A stretch of DNA of 64,000 bases from contig NZ_JABGNA010000005.1 of assembly GCF_013149275.1 (NCBI RefSeq), positions 372,001 to 436,000 on the forward strand. The letters run 5' to 3'. Under the pieces are notes generated by a model, which worked only from the letters and a program-made list of their open reading frames with translations, had not been told where the DNA came from and did no database searches. The stretch is from Mucilaginibacter sp. SG564 (GTDB taxonomy: Bacteria; Bacteroidota; Bacteroidia; Sphingobacteriales; Sphingobacteriaceae). A program made the translations under genes and the position numbers. Positions 1 to 8,653 of this stretch are shown piece after piece (position 1 is the stretch's first letter; each line of letters opens with the position of its first letter).

Positions 1-1146
1 AGCGATCCGGAGAAATACCCTATCCAGCCCAAAAAACATAGCCTGGAATTTTTGCGGGAGAACGCTCACCTGCGTTTCCGCACCAGTACTTTTGGGGCGA
101 TATTCCGCGTGCGCAACAGTCTGGCATTCGCGGTGCATCAGTTTTTTCAGGAGCGTGGTTTTGTTTATCTGCATACACCAGTAATTACCGCGTCTGACGC
201 GGAAGGGGCGGGCGAAACTTTCCACGTAACTAATTTTGATCTGGATAATATCCCTAAAACAGATACAGGTGAGATCGATTTTAAACAGGATTTTTTTGGT
301 CGCCCAACCAACCTTACCGTATCCGGACAACTGGAAGGTGAGCTGGGTGCGATGGCCCTGAGCGATATTTATACTTTCGGCCCAACTTTCCGTGCCGAAA
401 ACTCCAATACTACACGTCACTTGGCGGAATTTTGGATGATTGAACCGGAAGTGGCCTTTAACAGCCTGACCGATAACATGGACCTGGCCGAGGACATGCT
501 GAAATACGTGATCCAATACGCCCTGGACAAAAACGCCGATGATATCGAGTTTTTAACCCAGCGCCTGGCAGAGGAGGAAAAACAAAAACCGCAGAACGAG
601 CGCTCAGAAATGACGCTGTTGGAAAAACTGCAGTTTTGTTTAAACCATGATTTTGAACGCCTTACTTATACTGAAGCTATCGAGATCCTGAAAGAATCGA
701 CCCCGAACAAAAAGAAAAAGTTCCAGTACCCTATTGAGGGCTGGGGAACCGACCTGCAAAGCGAGCACGAACGTTACCTGGTAGAGAAACATTTCAAAAA
801 ACCGGTGATCCTGACCGATTATCCCAAAGAGATCAAGGCATTTTACATGCGCCAGAACGACGATGGCAAAACCGTTGGCGCTATGGATATCCTGTTCCCG
901 GGTATTGGCGAAATTGTGGGTGGATCGGCCCGTGAAGAGCGTTTGGATAAGTTGGAACAGCGTATGGACGAAATGGGCATCCCTAAAGACGAACTTTGGT
1001 GGTACCTGGATACCCGCCGGTTTGGCGCTTGTCCGCACGCTGGTTTCGGTCTGGGCTTTGAACGCCTGGTGCTGTTTGTAACCGGTATGGGCAACATCCG
1101 CGATGTGATCCCATTTCCAAGGTTCCCGAAAAATGCGGAGTTCTAA
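1..1146 (+). CDS. asnS: Asparaginyl-tRNA synthetase, 5' end outside window
   Basis: Class II aminoacyl-tRNA synthetase that charges tRNA-Asn with asparagine in the cytoplasm. The reading frame is open from base 1 ([14 protein letters not shown]...), so the TTG at 52 is not the start; about 100 N-terminal residues, mainly the anticodon-binding OB fold, lie upstream of the window. Class II motif 2 is visible as [21 protein letters not shown], and motif 3 as [15 protein letters not shown] near the C-terminus. The family is usually about 460-480 residues, which fits. Call is from motifs and overall resemblance; Asn rather than Asp specificity is supported by the HSLEFLRE segment typical of AsnRS. 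Confidence 0.95.
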   Translation, partial: SDPEKYPIQPKKHSLEFLRENAHLRFRTSTFGAIFRVRNSLAFAVHQFFQERGFVYLHTPVITASDAEGAGETFHVTNFDLDNIPKTDTGEIDFKQDFFGRPTNLTVSGQLEGELGAMALSDIYTFGPTFRAENSNTTRHLAEFWMIEPEVAFNSLTDNMDLAEDMLKYVIQYALDKNADDIEFLTQRLAEEEKQKPQNERSEMTLLEKLQFCLNHDFERLTYTEAIEILKESTPNKKKKFQYPIEGWGTDLQSEHERYLVEKHFKKPVILTDYPKEIKAFYMRQNDDGKTVGAMDILFPGIGEIVGGSAREERLDKLEQRMDEMGIPKDELWWYLDTRRFGACPHAGFGLGFERLVLFVTGMGNIRDVIPFPRFPKNAEF

Positions 1147-1152
1147 TTTATA

Positions 1153-1286
1153 ATGATTACACCGATTTTGGGATGATTTCACTGATTAACACACATGGAT
1201 CTATCAGTGAAATCATTTATCATAAAATCGGTGTAATCATCTATCAAAAAAACGGTGTAATCATTCTATAGAATCGGTGTAATCAT
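1153..1286. repeat. Nested hairpin plus three GGTGTAATCAT direct repeats
   Basis: ATGATTACACCGATTTT at 1153-1169 is the exact reverse complement of 1224-1240. Just inside, ATGATTTCACTGAT near 1173-1186 pairs exactly with 1203-1216. Two further copies of CGGTGTAATCAT follow at 1253-1264 and 1275-1286, giving a spacing of 24 and 22 bases. The block fills the space between asnS and the next gene and may form the 3' hairpin of asnS. It resembles the word-type repeats seen elsewhere in this window. Confidence 0.75.
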
Positions 1287-1297
1287 TCGTCAAAAGT

Positions 1298-1741
1298 ATG
1301 CCTGTAATTGAATTAGCCACCCACATCAACGCGCCTATCGGCAAATGCTTCGACCTGGCCCGGAACATCGATGTGCATGTGGCCTCGACCCGGCATACCG
1401 GCGAAACCGCCATCGCGGGCCGTACCAGCGGCTTAATTGAATTGGGAGAATGGGTTACCTGGCGGGCCAAACACTTTGGCATCTGGCAAACGCTCACCTC
1501 CAAAATCACCGAAATGGAATATCCCAACTTTTTCACCGACGAAATGGTTCAGGGTGCCTTCAAAAATTTTAGACATGAGCATTACTTTTTTGCGATCAAG
1601 GATGAAACCCTGATGAAGGATATCTTCCGGTATGAATCGCCATACGGCACTATATTCGACCTTGTTTTCCTGCAAAACTATATGCGCAGGCTTTTGGAAA
1701 AACGCAACCTGGTGATCAAGGAAGTGGCAGAGGCCCACTAA
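1298..1741 (+). CDS. SRPBCC (START-like) family protein
   Basis: A 147-residue protein starting MPVIELATHINAP. The N-terminal pattern (beta strand ending in INAPIGKCFDLARNID) and the later W..TWRAKHFG and FRHEHYFF segments are typical of the SRPBCC helix-grip ligand-binding fold, here of the cyclase/dehydrase-like group often called cell division inhibitor-like. No catalytic residues can be assigned and the ligand is unknown. It stands alone after asnS and 51 bases ahead of the RBBP9-type hydrolase on the same strand, so the two may be cotranscribed. A short CTCCC-TAAA-GGGAG hairpin (1742-1755) without a T run follows. Confidence 0.7.
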   Translation: MPVIELATHINAPIGKCFDLARNIDVHVASTRHTGETAIAGRTSGLIELGEWVTWRAKHFGIWQTLTSKITEMEYPNFFTDEMVQGAFKNFRHEHYFFAIKDETLMKDIFRYESPYGTIFDLVFLQNYMRRLLEKRNLVIKEVAEAH

Positions 1742-1792
1742 CTCCCTAAAGGGAGAACTAAAATTTGATGGTTATACTAACACGATTATACA

Positions 1793-2329
1793 ATGACCTT
1801 TAAATCAACTATTCTTATTCACCCAGGACTGGGAAATTCCGGTCCGGCGCACTGGCAATCACTTTGGGAAAAACAGTTTAATTTTGGCCGTATCGAACAA
1901 CAGGATTGGGAAACCCCGGTTTGCAGCGACTGGATACAAACACTCAATAGCTATGTGCAGCAACACGACCCTAAAAATGTGATCCTGGTTGGTCATAGCC
2001 TGGCCTGTACTACTATAGCCTATTGGGCACAGGAGTACAACATACATATCAAAGGGGCTTTACTGGTTGCCCCAAGCGATACCGAAGCCGATACTTATCC
2101 CTCGGGCACCAACGGTTTTACACCCGTACCATTGATCAAACTCCCTTTTAAAAGCATCACCGTAGCCAGCAGCAATGATTATTATGTAACCAGCGAGCGT
2201 GCCCGTTTATTTGCCAATAGCTGGGGTAGCCAGCTGGTAGAAATAGGCGACGCCGGTCATATCAACTTAGCATCGGGCTTTGGCGAGTGGCCCCAGGGAT
2301 TGGAGTTGCTGAAGCAATTGGATAATTGA
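1793..2329 (+). CDS. RBBP9/YdeN-type serine hydrolase
   Basis: A 178-residue alpha/beta hydrolase of the RBBP9 (Ser_hydrolase) family, cytoplasmic. The start ILIHPGLGNSGPAHWQSLWE is characteristic, with the HPG.G.S..HW oxyanion region. The nucleophile elbow is GHSLA and a C-terminal histidine lies in GDAGHINLASGFGEW. These proteins are compact carboxylesterase-like enzymes whose bacterial substrates are poorly known. Length is normal for the family. It is probably cotranscribed with the preceding SRPBCC gene and is followed by a palindromic repeat. Confidence 0.85.
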   Translation: MTFKSTILIHPGLGNSGPAHWQSLWEKQFNFGRIEQQDWETPVCSDWIQTLNSYVQQHDPKNVILVGHSLACTTIAYWAQEYNIHIKGALLVAPSDTEADTYPSGTNGFTPVPLIKLPFKSITVASSNDYYVTSERARLFANSWGSQLVEIGDAGHINLASGFGEWPQGLELLKQLDN

Positions 2330-2388
2330 TATATTTATCACGTTCAAAAACCATCCGCCATTGAGAGGTACGAAGTAAGTATCTCCAA

Positions 2389-2457
2389 CTTGTCATTCTG
2401 AGCATAGCGAAGTATCTAATCGCCGAATAGATTCTTCGCTATGCTCAGAATGACAAG
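2389..2457. repeat. Perfect 24-bp inverted repeat (GTCATTCTGAG family C)
   Basis: CTTGTCATTCTGAGCATAGC (continuing to GAAG, 2389-2412) is repeated exactly in reverse complement at 2434-2457, around a 21-base loop. It belongs to the same family as the elements at 21128, 28656 and 28839. It sits between two same-strand genes. A half-copy of the TCGCAATGACG family B end follows near 2477-2488. Confidence 0.85.
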
Positions 2458-2516
2458 CATTTTAAGTGCTTCGCACCTCGCAATGACGCTTTTTATTATT
2501 ATAAGACTCGTACATC

Positions 2517-3599
2517 ATGCTTGTAAGTCCATCTGTCCTCCGCATTTTTACCGAAAATATTTTCAAGGCTATTGGCTGCAGTACAGAACATGCAACACTT
2601 GCCGCTGATGTTTTGCTGCGTTCCGATTTACGGGGGATAGACTCGCATGGGGTTGCCCGACTGAGCGGCTATGTACGCCTCTGGGAAAAGAACCGCATTA
2701 ATGCCACACCCAACATCCAGATAGTACACGAAACACCCACCACGGCCACCGTTGACGGTGATGCAGGCCTGGGCCTGGTTGTTGCTCCCTTCGCCATGCA
2801 AGTGGCTATCAAAAAAGCCGAATTATATGGCTCGGGCTGGGTATCTGTACGTAACTCTAACCATTTTGGTATTGCAGGTTACCACGCGCTGATGGCGGTT
2901 GAAAAAGACATGATAGGTTTTGCCATGACCAATGCCAGTCCGCTGGTGGCGCCTACTTTTTCGAGCGAGCGATTGTTGGGCACCAACCCTATGTGCTATG
3001 CCTTCCCGGCGGGGCATTATCCGCCTGTGGTGGTTGATCTGGCTACTTCTGCGGCAGCCAATGGCAAGCTGGAAATTGCCCAGCGCCTGGGCAAGCAGGT
3101 GCCGGAGGGCTGGATACAGGATCAGCATGGCCAGTATACTACCGATCCTCATGCCCTCAAAACGGGTGGGGCATTGTTACCCCTGGGTGGCGACCGTGAC
3201 CATGGCAGCCATAAGGGTTTCGGACTGAGCGCCACCGTAGATATTTTATCGGCAGTACTGTCTGGTGCCAATTATGGGCCCTGGGTACCTCCTTTTGTAG
3301 CTTTTCTGGATCCGCCGGCTAACCCGGTGGGGCAAGGTATCGGTCATTTTGTGGGCGCTATGCGGGTGGATGGTTTCCGGCCGGTTGATGAATTTAAGAG
3401 TCACCTGGATAACTGGATAGCCCGGTTCAAGACCTCTGCCACGGTTGACCCTACCCAAAAAGTGGTTATCCCCGGCGAACCGGAACTGGAAGCCGAACAC
3501 CATCGCGATGCTCATGGTATACCCCTGGTTGATGCCGTTGTAGCCGATCTGCATATCCTGGCTGAACGTTTTGGTGTGGAACCATTGCAGGGATTATAA
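2517..3599 (+). CDS. Ldh_2 family malate/L-lactate-type dehydrogenase
   Basis: A 360-residue NAD(P)-dependent 2-hydroxyacid oxidoreductase of the Ldh_2 family (malate, L-lactate, ureidoglycolate and 2,3-diketogulonate reductases). Family marks are RSDLRGIDSHGVARL near residues 36-51, the SNHFGIAGYH motif carrying the proposed catalytic histidine, and LLGTNPMCYAFPAG. The C-terminal half has GHKGFGLSATVDILSAVLSG-like sequence (SHKGFGLS). The substrate cannot be told from sequence. It has no metabolic neighbours and is preceded and followed by repeat-filled spacers, so it is probably monocistronic. The ATG at 2517 begins the conserved region. Confidence 0.85.
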   Translation: MLVSPSVLRIFTENIFKAIGCSTEHATLAADVLLRSDLRGIDSHGVARLSGYVRLWEKNRINATPNIQIVHETPTTATVDGDAGLGLVVAPFAMQVAIKKAELYGSGWVSVRNSNHFGIAGYHALMAVEKDMIGFAMTNASPLVAPTFSSERLLGTNPMCYAFPAGHYPPVVVDLATSAAANGKLEIAQRLGKQVPEGWIQDQHGQYTTDPHALKTGGALLPLGGDRDHGSHKGFGLSATVDILSAVLSGANYGPWVPPFVAFLDPPANPVGQGIGHFVGAMRVDGFRPVDEFKSHLDNWIARFKTSATVDPTQKVVIPGEPELEAEHHRDAHGIPLVDAVVADLHILAERFGVEPLQGL

Positions 3600-3774
3600 T
3601 TTAACATTTGGACCTTCCTGAAACTTTTTAAACCTCAAATTTTAACATTTTTTTGTCCAAAAACCGGCAAAAATTGCTCAAAAAAGATGTCGAATCACCG
3701 TTTTTAATCCTTTTAACAAATTCCAACACCATTTTGAGCCGTTTTAAAAACTTTAAAAAGTGTTCCTACTTATG

Positions 3775-3880
3775 TTGCCGCGGGCTTTCAGCCCGTGGTG
3801 TAGATTATTCAGCTTTCAGCTGTGGTAAGCTTCCAGCTTACCACATGCCCCCACGAGATACGCTGCTCTAATCTCGCGGT
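3775..3880. repeat. Family D palindromic repeat (CGCGGGCTTTCAGCCCGTGG)
   Basis: Contains CCGCGGGCTTTCAGCCCGTGG-type hairpin at 3778-3798, then CAGCTTTCAGCTG and GGTAAGCTTCCAGCTTACC hairpins, and ends with CACGAGATACGCTGCTCTAATCTCGCGG. The same string of small hairpins recurs reversed at 21232-21335 and forward at 41716-41810. Confidence 0.85.
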
Positions 3881-3918
3881 AGCAAGGAAAACTTCCCGCG
3901 ATAGCAAATTAATAAAAA

Positions 3919-4010
3919 ACGTCATTGCAAGGAGGCACGACGTGGCAATCCCCAACTTACAGAGAACGCTGTGTCTATCGGGGATTGCCACGCTACGCTC
4001 ACAATGACGT
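3919..4010. repeat. Family B palindromic repeat (ACGTCATTGC...GCAATGACGT type)
   Basis: Outer arms ACGTCATTG and CAATGACGT; inner arms GTGGCAATCCCC and GGGGATTGCCAC. The same layout occurs at 17138, 25465 and 60653. Confidence 0.85.
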
Positions 4011-4078
4011 GTGGAAAGAAGGGTCAAAGGCGAAGATGGTCGATTGCCGTGCTGAGTCTTCATCAGTGTTATAGTCAC

Positions 4079-4108
4079 AAAAAAGCCCACCCGGTAAACC
4101 GGGCGGGC
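4079..4108 (-). terminator. Rho-independent terminator of the lepB unit
   Basis: On the minus strand the sequence reads GCCCGCCCGG-TTTA-CCGGGTGGGC (10-bp stem with one G-U pair) followed by TTTTTTGTG. It lies 40 bases past the stop of the last lepB gene, so it should end the parA-to-lepB transcript. Confidence 0.9.
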
Positions 4109-4147
4109 TATGCAAATCTTTTATTCCCCCTTCAGGGGGTTATGGGC

Positions 4148-5617
4148 TTAATGAATAATGTTAAACAACCTGCTCCACCTGATCTTGCTCAGGAAGCTGG
4201 CATTGTCATCAATACTCATCCATATAAACAGGGCCTTACCTACGATATGGTCTTCGGGTACAAATCCCCAAAAACGTGAATCTTCGGAGTTGTGGCGGTT
4301 ATCGCCCATCATAAAGTAATAGTTGAGCTTAAAGGTGTAGGTATCAGCTTTTTTCCCGTTGATCAGGATATCTTTGCCGGATACCTGTACTTTATTCCCT
4401 TCGTAAATTTCAATAGCGCGGCCATAAACCGGGAAGGTTAAACTATCCAGTTTTACGGTCCAGCCTTTTTTAGGTACGATGATAGGGCCGTAATTATCTA
4501 CATTCCACGTAAAATTAGGAAAGTTGGCAGTGATCTTATAAGTGGGGAACTTTACCGGGTAAACATCATTCAGCGGATCGCGTGCACCGGCAGGCGTAAT
4601 ATTTGGCCTGACCGATTTAATATTTGAATATCCCTTTAATGTATTGGCCGATGCCAGCGTTGTATTGGTAGTAAAAGCATTATTATTTCCGGGTGCAATA
4701 TCCTCCAAATGAAGTTCATTAACCAACTGCGGGTTAATTTCGCTTCCATCTGATTGCACCAGGTAGTTCATTTCGCCATGCGGCGGTGTAATAGCTGGTT
4801 TACCGTTAATAACTACCTGCGCATTTACCACGCTCAGTGTATCGCCGGGTGTACCCTGGCAACGTTTAATATAATTTTCGCGTTTATCAACCGGGCGGTA
4901 TAAAGGCGAGTCGGCGTCCATAGGGTAGTTAAATACCACCACATCGCCTTTTTTCACATCGCTTAGGCCCGGTAAACGGTAATAAGGCAGTTCGATGCCG
5001 TCCCAATACGCTTTGGTATTGATGAGCGGCATAGTATGGTGCGCAAACGGGAAAGCAACGGGTGTCATGGGCAGACGCGCACCATAATTCACTTTGCTTA
5101 CAAACAGGTAATCGCCAATTAACAGCGAGCTTTCCATAGATGCGCTGGGGATTACGTAGGCTTCAATAAACAAGGTACGGATCAGCGTGGCAGCTATCAC
5201 CGCAAAAATGATAGCATCGGCCCATTCGCGGGCTGCCGTTTTTTTCAATGCTATTTTATATTTTTCCCTAAACTCCGGGCTGGCCGATTTGCCCAGATAT
5301 TTGGTATCCTTATCAAAACCCCATTTGGGTAGATAGATAAAAGGCAGAGCCACGCCCAAAATATGATCGAGCAGGCTGAATTTACCAAACGACTTGATAA
5401 AATCAACGGTGAGGCCAATCAGCACCAGCAGGTTCAGGCCCGGTATCAATACCAGCACAAACCACCAGGCGGGCCTGCCGCTCAGTTTAATCATGCCATA
5501 AATATTATATAAAGGCACAACGCCCTCCCAGCCTGGCCTGCCGGCTTTTTCAAACAATTTCCATAACCCTACATAAGGCAGTATAACCAGTAGTATAATA
5601 GCAAGTATAATGTTCAC
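4148..5617 (-). CDS. lepB: Signal peptidase I, copy 1, with N-terminal DUF5684-like membrane domain
   Basis: Membrane-bound serine protease that removes signal peptides at the periplasmic face of the inner membrane. Residues 1-115 form an extra hydrophobic domain ([20 protein letters not shown], then helices and [10 protein letters not shown]) resembling DUF5684. The peptidase starts with an anchor near 130-157, followed by the catalytic Ser160 in PSASM and the catalytic Lys251 in YIKRCQGTPGD. A long insertion of about 150 residues precedes [14 protein letters not shown]. It is longer than E. coli LepB (324) mainly because of the extra domain and insertion. Last gene of the minus-strand unit, 140 bases after copy 2. 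Confidence 0.93.
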   Translation of the reverse strand: MNIILAIILLVILPYVGLWKLFEKAGRPGWEGVVPLYNIYGMIKLSGRPAWWFVLVLIPGLNLLVLIGLTVDFIKSFGKFSLLDHILGVALPFIYLPKWGFDKDTKYLGKSASPEFREKYKIALKKTAAREWADAIIFAVIAATLIRTLFIEAYVIPSASMESSLLIGDYLFVSKVNYGARLPMTPVAFPFAHHTMPLINTKAYWDGIELPYYRLPGLSDVKKGDVVVFNYPMDADSPLYRPVDKRENYIKRCQGTPGDTLSVVNAQVVINGKPAITPPHGEMNYLVQSDGSEINPQLVNELHLEDIAPGNNNAFTTNTTLASANTLKGYSNIKSVRPNITPAGARDPLNDVYPVKFPTYKITANFPNFTWNVDNYGPIIVPKKGWTVKLDSLTFPVYGRAIEIYEGNKVQVSGKDILINGKKADTYTFKLNYYFMMGDNRHNSEDSRFWGFVPEDHIVGKALFIWMSIDDNASFLSKIRWSRLFNIIH

Positions 5618-5662
5618 TTTTTTGTATTTAAATTCTAATTATTAATAACGTCATTTCTAACA

Positions 5663-5741
5663 GGGTGTCATGCTGAGCCCCGTCGAAGCATGGTGGCAGG
5701 CCTCTGCGCTCTACCCTTCGACGGAGCTCAGGGTGACACCC
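5663..5741. repeat. Family A palindromic repeat between lepB copies 1 and 2
   Basis: GGGTGTCATGCTGAGC... pairs with ...GAGCTCAGGGTGACACCC; inner arms carry CCGTCGAAG and CTTCGACGG. Other copies are at 17681, 17904, 18824 and 49452. Confidence 0.85.
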
Positions 5742-5757
5742 TCCCTTATGAGCACGC

Positions 5758-6903
5758 TCAATGTATCCCTCTAAACAACCTGCTCCAGCGTATTTTATTT
5801 ACAAATGATGCAGTACTGTCAACACTCAACCAGGTAAATAAGGCCTTGCCTACTACGTGATCTTCGGGTAAAAAGCCCCAGTAACGCGAATCTTCGGAGT
5901 TATGGCGGTTATCGCCCATCATCCAGTAGTAGTTGAGTTTAAAAGTGTAAGTATCGGCTTTTTTATCGTTTATATAAATATCATGGCCTACTACTTTTAC
6001 TTTATTATGCTCATAAATCTCAATAGCACGTCCATAAACCGGAAAAGTTAAACTATCCAACTTTACTGTCCAGCCTTTTTTGGGGATAATGATGGGCCCG
6101 AAGTTATCTACATTCCAGATATAATGCGGAAAGTTGGGTGTGTTTTTATAACGCGGATATTTGGCGGGGTAAACCGGGTTCAGATCGTCGGCAATACCTT
6201 TTGGGGCAATATCGGCCGTAACCGATTTGATATTGGAATAGCCCTTTAATGTTTTAGCCGACTCGATAGTGGTATTGGTTTTAAATGTGGTGCTGTCGAT
6301 AATACCAATATCGCTTAAATGGAGCTCGTTGATCAATTGCGGGTTTATCTGGCTGCCATCTGTTTTTACCACATAGGCCATTTCGCCTTTAGGGGCTGTT
6401 ATTTCGGGTTTGCCGTTGATGTAAACCTGGGCGTTCACCAGGCTCAGTGTATCGCCGGGTGTACCCTGGCAGCGTTTAATGATATTTTCACGTTTGTCAA
6501 CCGGGCGGTAGTAGGGCGAATCGGCCTCTATCGGCGCGTTAAAAACCACGATGTCGCCCTTTTTAATATCGCTGAATCCCGGCAGGCGATAATACGGTAA
6601 TTGGATACCATCCCAATAAGCTTTGGCATTGGTAGTATAGGGTATGGTATGATGCATAAAGGGTATGGCCACGGGCGTGATAGGCATACGGGCACCATAG
6701 TTAACCTTGCTTACAAATAAATAATCGCCGATGAGCAGGGAGCTTTCCATCGATCCGCTGGGGATAACATAAGCCTCAATAAAAAGGGTACGTATCAGCG
6801 TAGCGGCAATCACCGCGAAAATAATAGCATCGCCCCATTCGCGCAGCGCGCTCTTTTTCTTTTTGGGTTTGCTTTTATCTTTTTTCCAGAATTTCCAGTT
6901 CAT
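5758..6903 (-). CDS. lepB: Signal peptidase I, copy 2, without the DUF5684 domain
   Basis: Type I signal peptidase of 381 residues. The open frame extends 16 residues further upstream, but that part is repeat sequence; the ATG at 6903 gives MNWKFWKKDKSKPKKKK, a basic cytoplasmic tail directly ahead of the anchor helix. Catalytic Ser51 is in PSGSM and Lys143 in [25 protein letters not shown] is intact. From the anchor onward it is closely similar to copy 1, including the large insertion before [10 protein letters not shown]. It is the minimal form of the three tandem paralogs and lies between the two DUF5684-carrying copies. Confidence 0.92.
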   Translation of the reverse strand: MNWKFWKKDKSKPKKKKSALREWGDAIIFAVIAATLIRTLFIEAYVIPSGSMESSLLIGDYLFVSKVNYGARMPITPVAIPFMHHTIPYTTNAKAYWDGIQLPYYRLPGFSDIKKGDIVVFNAPIEADSPYYRPVDKRENIIKRCQGTPGDTLSLVNAQVYINGKPEITAPKGEMAYVVKTDGSQINPQLINELHLSDIGIIDSTTFKTNTTIESAKTLKGYSNIKSVTADIAPKGIADDLNPVYPAKYPRYKNTPNFPHYIWNVDNFGPIIIPKKGWTVKLDSLTFPVYGRAIEIYEHNKVKVVGHDIYINDKKADTYTFKLNYYWMMGDNRHNSEDSRYWGFLPEDHVVGKALFTWLSVDSTASFVNKIRWSRLFRGIH

Positions 6904-6911
6904 ATGTTTCT

Positions 6912-7196
6912 GATGTGCAGATTTCAGATGTGCAGATATGCGGATGTGCAAATGTGCAGATTTGAAATGTGCAGATTGGTTTAAAAGTATATAATTATTT
7001 TTTTATTCCTATGACTGTTTTGTAAGCTATATGTTACTAAAAACTGATGTGCAGATATGCGGATGTGCAAATGTGCAGATGAGGTATCGATGTGCAGATG
7101 ATTTTAGAGTTGCACATCTATAATTCCCCTATATAATTTTTCATTTACACATTTGCATATCTGCATATCTATTCCCTCATCTGCACATTCGCAGAT
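6912..7196. repeat. GATGTGCAGATATGCGG word-repeat block with inverted partner
   Basis: GATGTGCAGATATGCGGATG and close variants occur at about 6912-6977 and again at about 7046-7100. The reverse-complement words (ATTTGCATATCTGCATATCT, CATCTGCACATTCGCAGAT) fill 7145-7195. Read on the minus strand, this is the leader between lepB copies 3 and 2, and it can fold into a long imperfect hairpin. Confidence 0.8.
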
Positions 7197-8638
7197 CAAT
7201 AAATCATCCTCATCACTCTGCTCCACCTGATGCGATGGGTTTCGGCGTCCCAGCTCATCCATACAAACAGGGCTTTGCCTACAATATGGTCTTCGGGCAC
7301 AAAACCCCAAAAGCGCGAATCTTCGGAGTTATGGCGGTTATCGCCCATCATCCAATAATAATTGAGCTTAAAGGTGTAGCTGTTGGCTGCCTTGCCGTTG
7401 ATGCTGATATTATTACCGTTTACCTGGAGCCTGTTATGCTCATAAACTTCAATGACACGGCGATAGATGGGCAGGCTAAGACTATCGAGTTTTACAGTCC
7501 AACCCTTTTTGGGGATAATGATGGGACCAAAATTATCTACATTCCACCGGAAATGAGGATCATGCGGAAATATCTCCGGATCATAAACGCCTCTGAGCCG
7601 AACGTTTGCCCGCACCGATTGCACATCGGATTGCTGTTTTAGCAAAGCGGCCGATCGCGCGGTTGTGTTCAGTATAAAATCCTGGTTGGTAAATTGCTGA
7701 ATGTCTGACAGGTGCAGATCATAAACCTGTTGCCAGTTAAAGCTACCGCCATTGTTACGCACCATATATTCCATTTCGCCTCTGGGCGGCGTAATAGCAG
7801 CCTTGTTATTTACATATACCCGCGCGTTAAGCAGGCTCAGGGTATCGCCGGGAATTCCCTGGCAGCGTTTGATATAATTTTCGCGTTTATCAACCGGGCG
7901 GTAAAGGGGCGAATCAGCATCCATAGGGTAATTAAATACCACCACATCGCCTTTTTTAATATCGCCAAAACCGGGTAATCTGAAATATGGCAGTTTGATG
8001 CCGTCCCAGTAGGCTTTGCCCCCGGTAAGCGGCATGGTGTGGTGCGCGAAGGGAAAGGCAACGGGTGTCATAGGCAGGCGGGCGCCATAATTTATTTTGC
8101 TCACAAACAAAAAATCGCCCACAAGCAGTGAGCTTTCCATTGATGGCGTAGGGATGGTATAAGCCTCGATAAAAAGCGACCTGATCAGCGTAGCGGCAAC
8201 CACGGCAAAAATAATGGCCTCGGTCCACTCGCGGGCGGGCGATTTTTTAAGATCACCGTGATGCTCTTCATAAAAATCGTCGCTTGCTGATGGCCCCAGG
8301 TAACGGGTATTTTTATCAAAGCCCCATTTAGGCAGATAGATGAATGGCAGCAGCACTACAGCCGCATTCTGGCTCATTTTGAATTTACCGTATGATTTGA
8401 TAAAATCAATCATGATACCCAAACCCACAATGAGGTTGATGCCGGGTATAAGCAATAGCGACAGTAACCACCAGGACCTGCCGCTGATTTTGAGTATGAT
8501 ATAAATATTGTAAACCGGAATGAGTGACTCCCAACCCGGGCGACCGGCTTTTTGAAACAGCTTCCACAAGCCTATGGTTATTAATATTCCCAAAGGCGCT
8601 GTAATGGTAAAAAGAAAGATATCGGTTGCTATATTCAT
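7196..8638 (-). CDS. lepB: Signal peptidase I, copy 3, with N-terminal DUF5684-like membrane domain
   Basis: A 480-residue type I signal peptidase built like copy 1: an N-terminal hydrophobic domain ([37 protein letters not shown]) followed by the protease. Catalytic Ser166 lies in IPTPSM, where the other copies have IPSASM or IPSGSM; catalytic Lys257 is in [11 protein letters not shown]. The insertion before [14 protein letters not shown] differs most from the other copies ([25 protein letters not shown]), suggesting it is the oldest or fastest-diverging paralog. The gene starts 15 bases after the dapB stop, so it is probably cotranscribed with dapB. Confidence 0.93.
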   Translation of the reverse strand: MNIATDIFLFTITAPLGILITIGLWKLFQKAGRPGWESLIPVYNIYIILKISGRSWWLLSLLLIPGINLIVGLGIMIDFIKSYGKFKMSQNAAVVLLPFIYLPKWGFDKNTRYLGPSASDDFYEEHHGDLKKSPAREWTEAIIFAVVAATLIRSLFIEAYTIPTPSMESSLLVGDFLFVSKINYGARLPMTPVAFPFAHHTMPLTGGKAYWDGIKLPYFRLPGFGDIKKGDVVVFNYPMDADSPLYRPVDKRENYIKRCQGIPGDTLSLLNARVYVNNKAAITPPRGEMEYMVRNNGGSFNWQQVYDLHLSDIQQFTNQDFILNTTARSAALLKQQSDVQSVRANVRLRGVYDPEIFPHDPHFRWNVDNFGPIIIPKKGWTVKLDSLSLPIYRRVIEVYEHNRLQVNGNNISINGKAANSYTFKLNYYWMMGDNRHNSEDSRFWGFVPEDHIVGKALFVWMSWDAETHRIRWSRVMRMIY

Positions 8639-8653
8639 TTAAAAATAGCCCAG

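Larger units (their letters stand above)
3600..4147. other. Repeat-filled spacer without a convincing gene
   Basis: The first 170 bases are T/A-rich text (TTTTAACATTTTTTTGTCC, GAGCCGTTTTAAAAAC) similar in style to 16905-17040. Then come a family D palindrome, a family B palindrome and the lepB terminator, listed separately. The open frames here run through the repeats and show no recognisable protein. Confidence 0.7.

Noticed and set aside
640..1182. Long open frame antisense to asnS
   Set aside because: It lies inside the asparaginyl-tRNA synthetase gene on the other strand, has no recognisable domain and follows the codon structure of asnS.
3653..3871. 72-codon open frame in the spacer before lepB
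   Set aside because: It runs through T-rich text and a family D palindrome; its translation is not protein-like.
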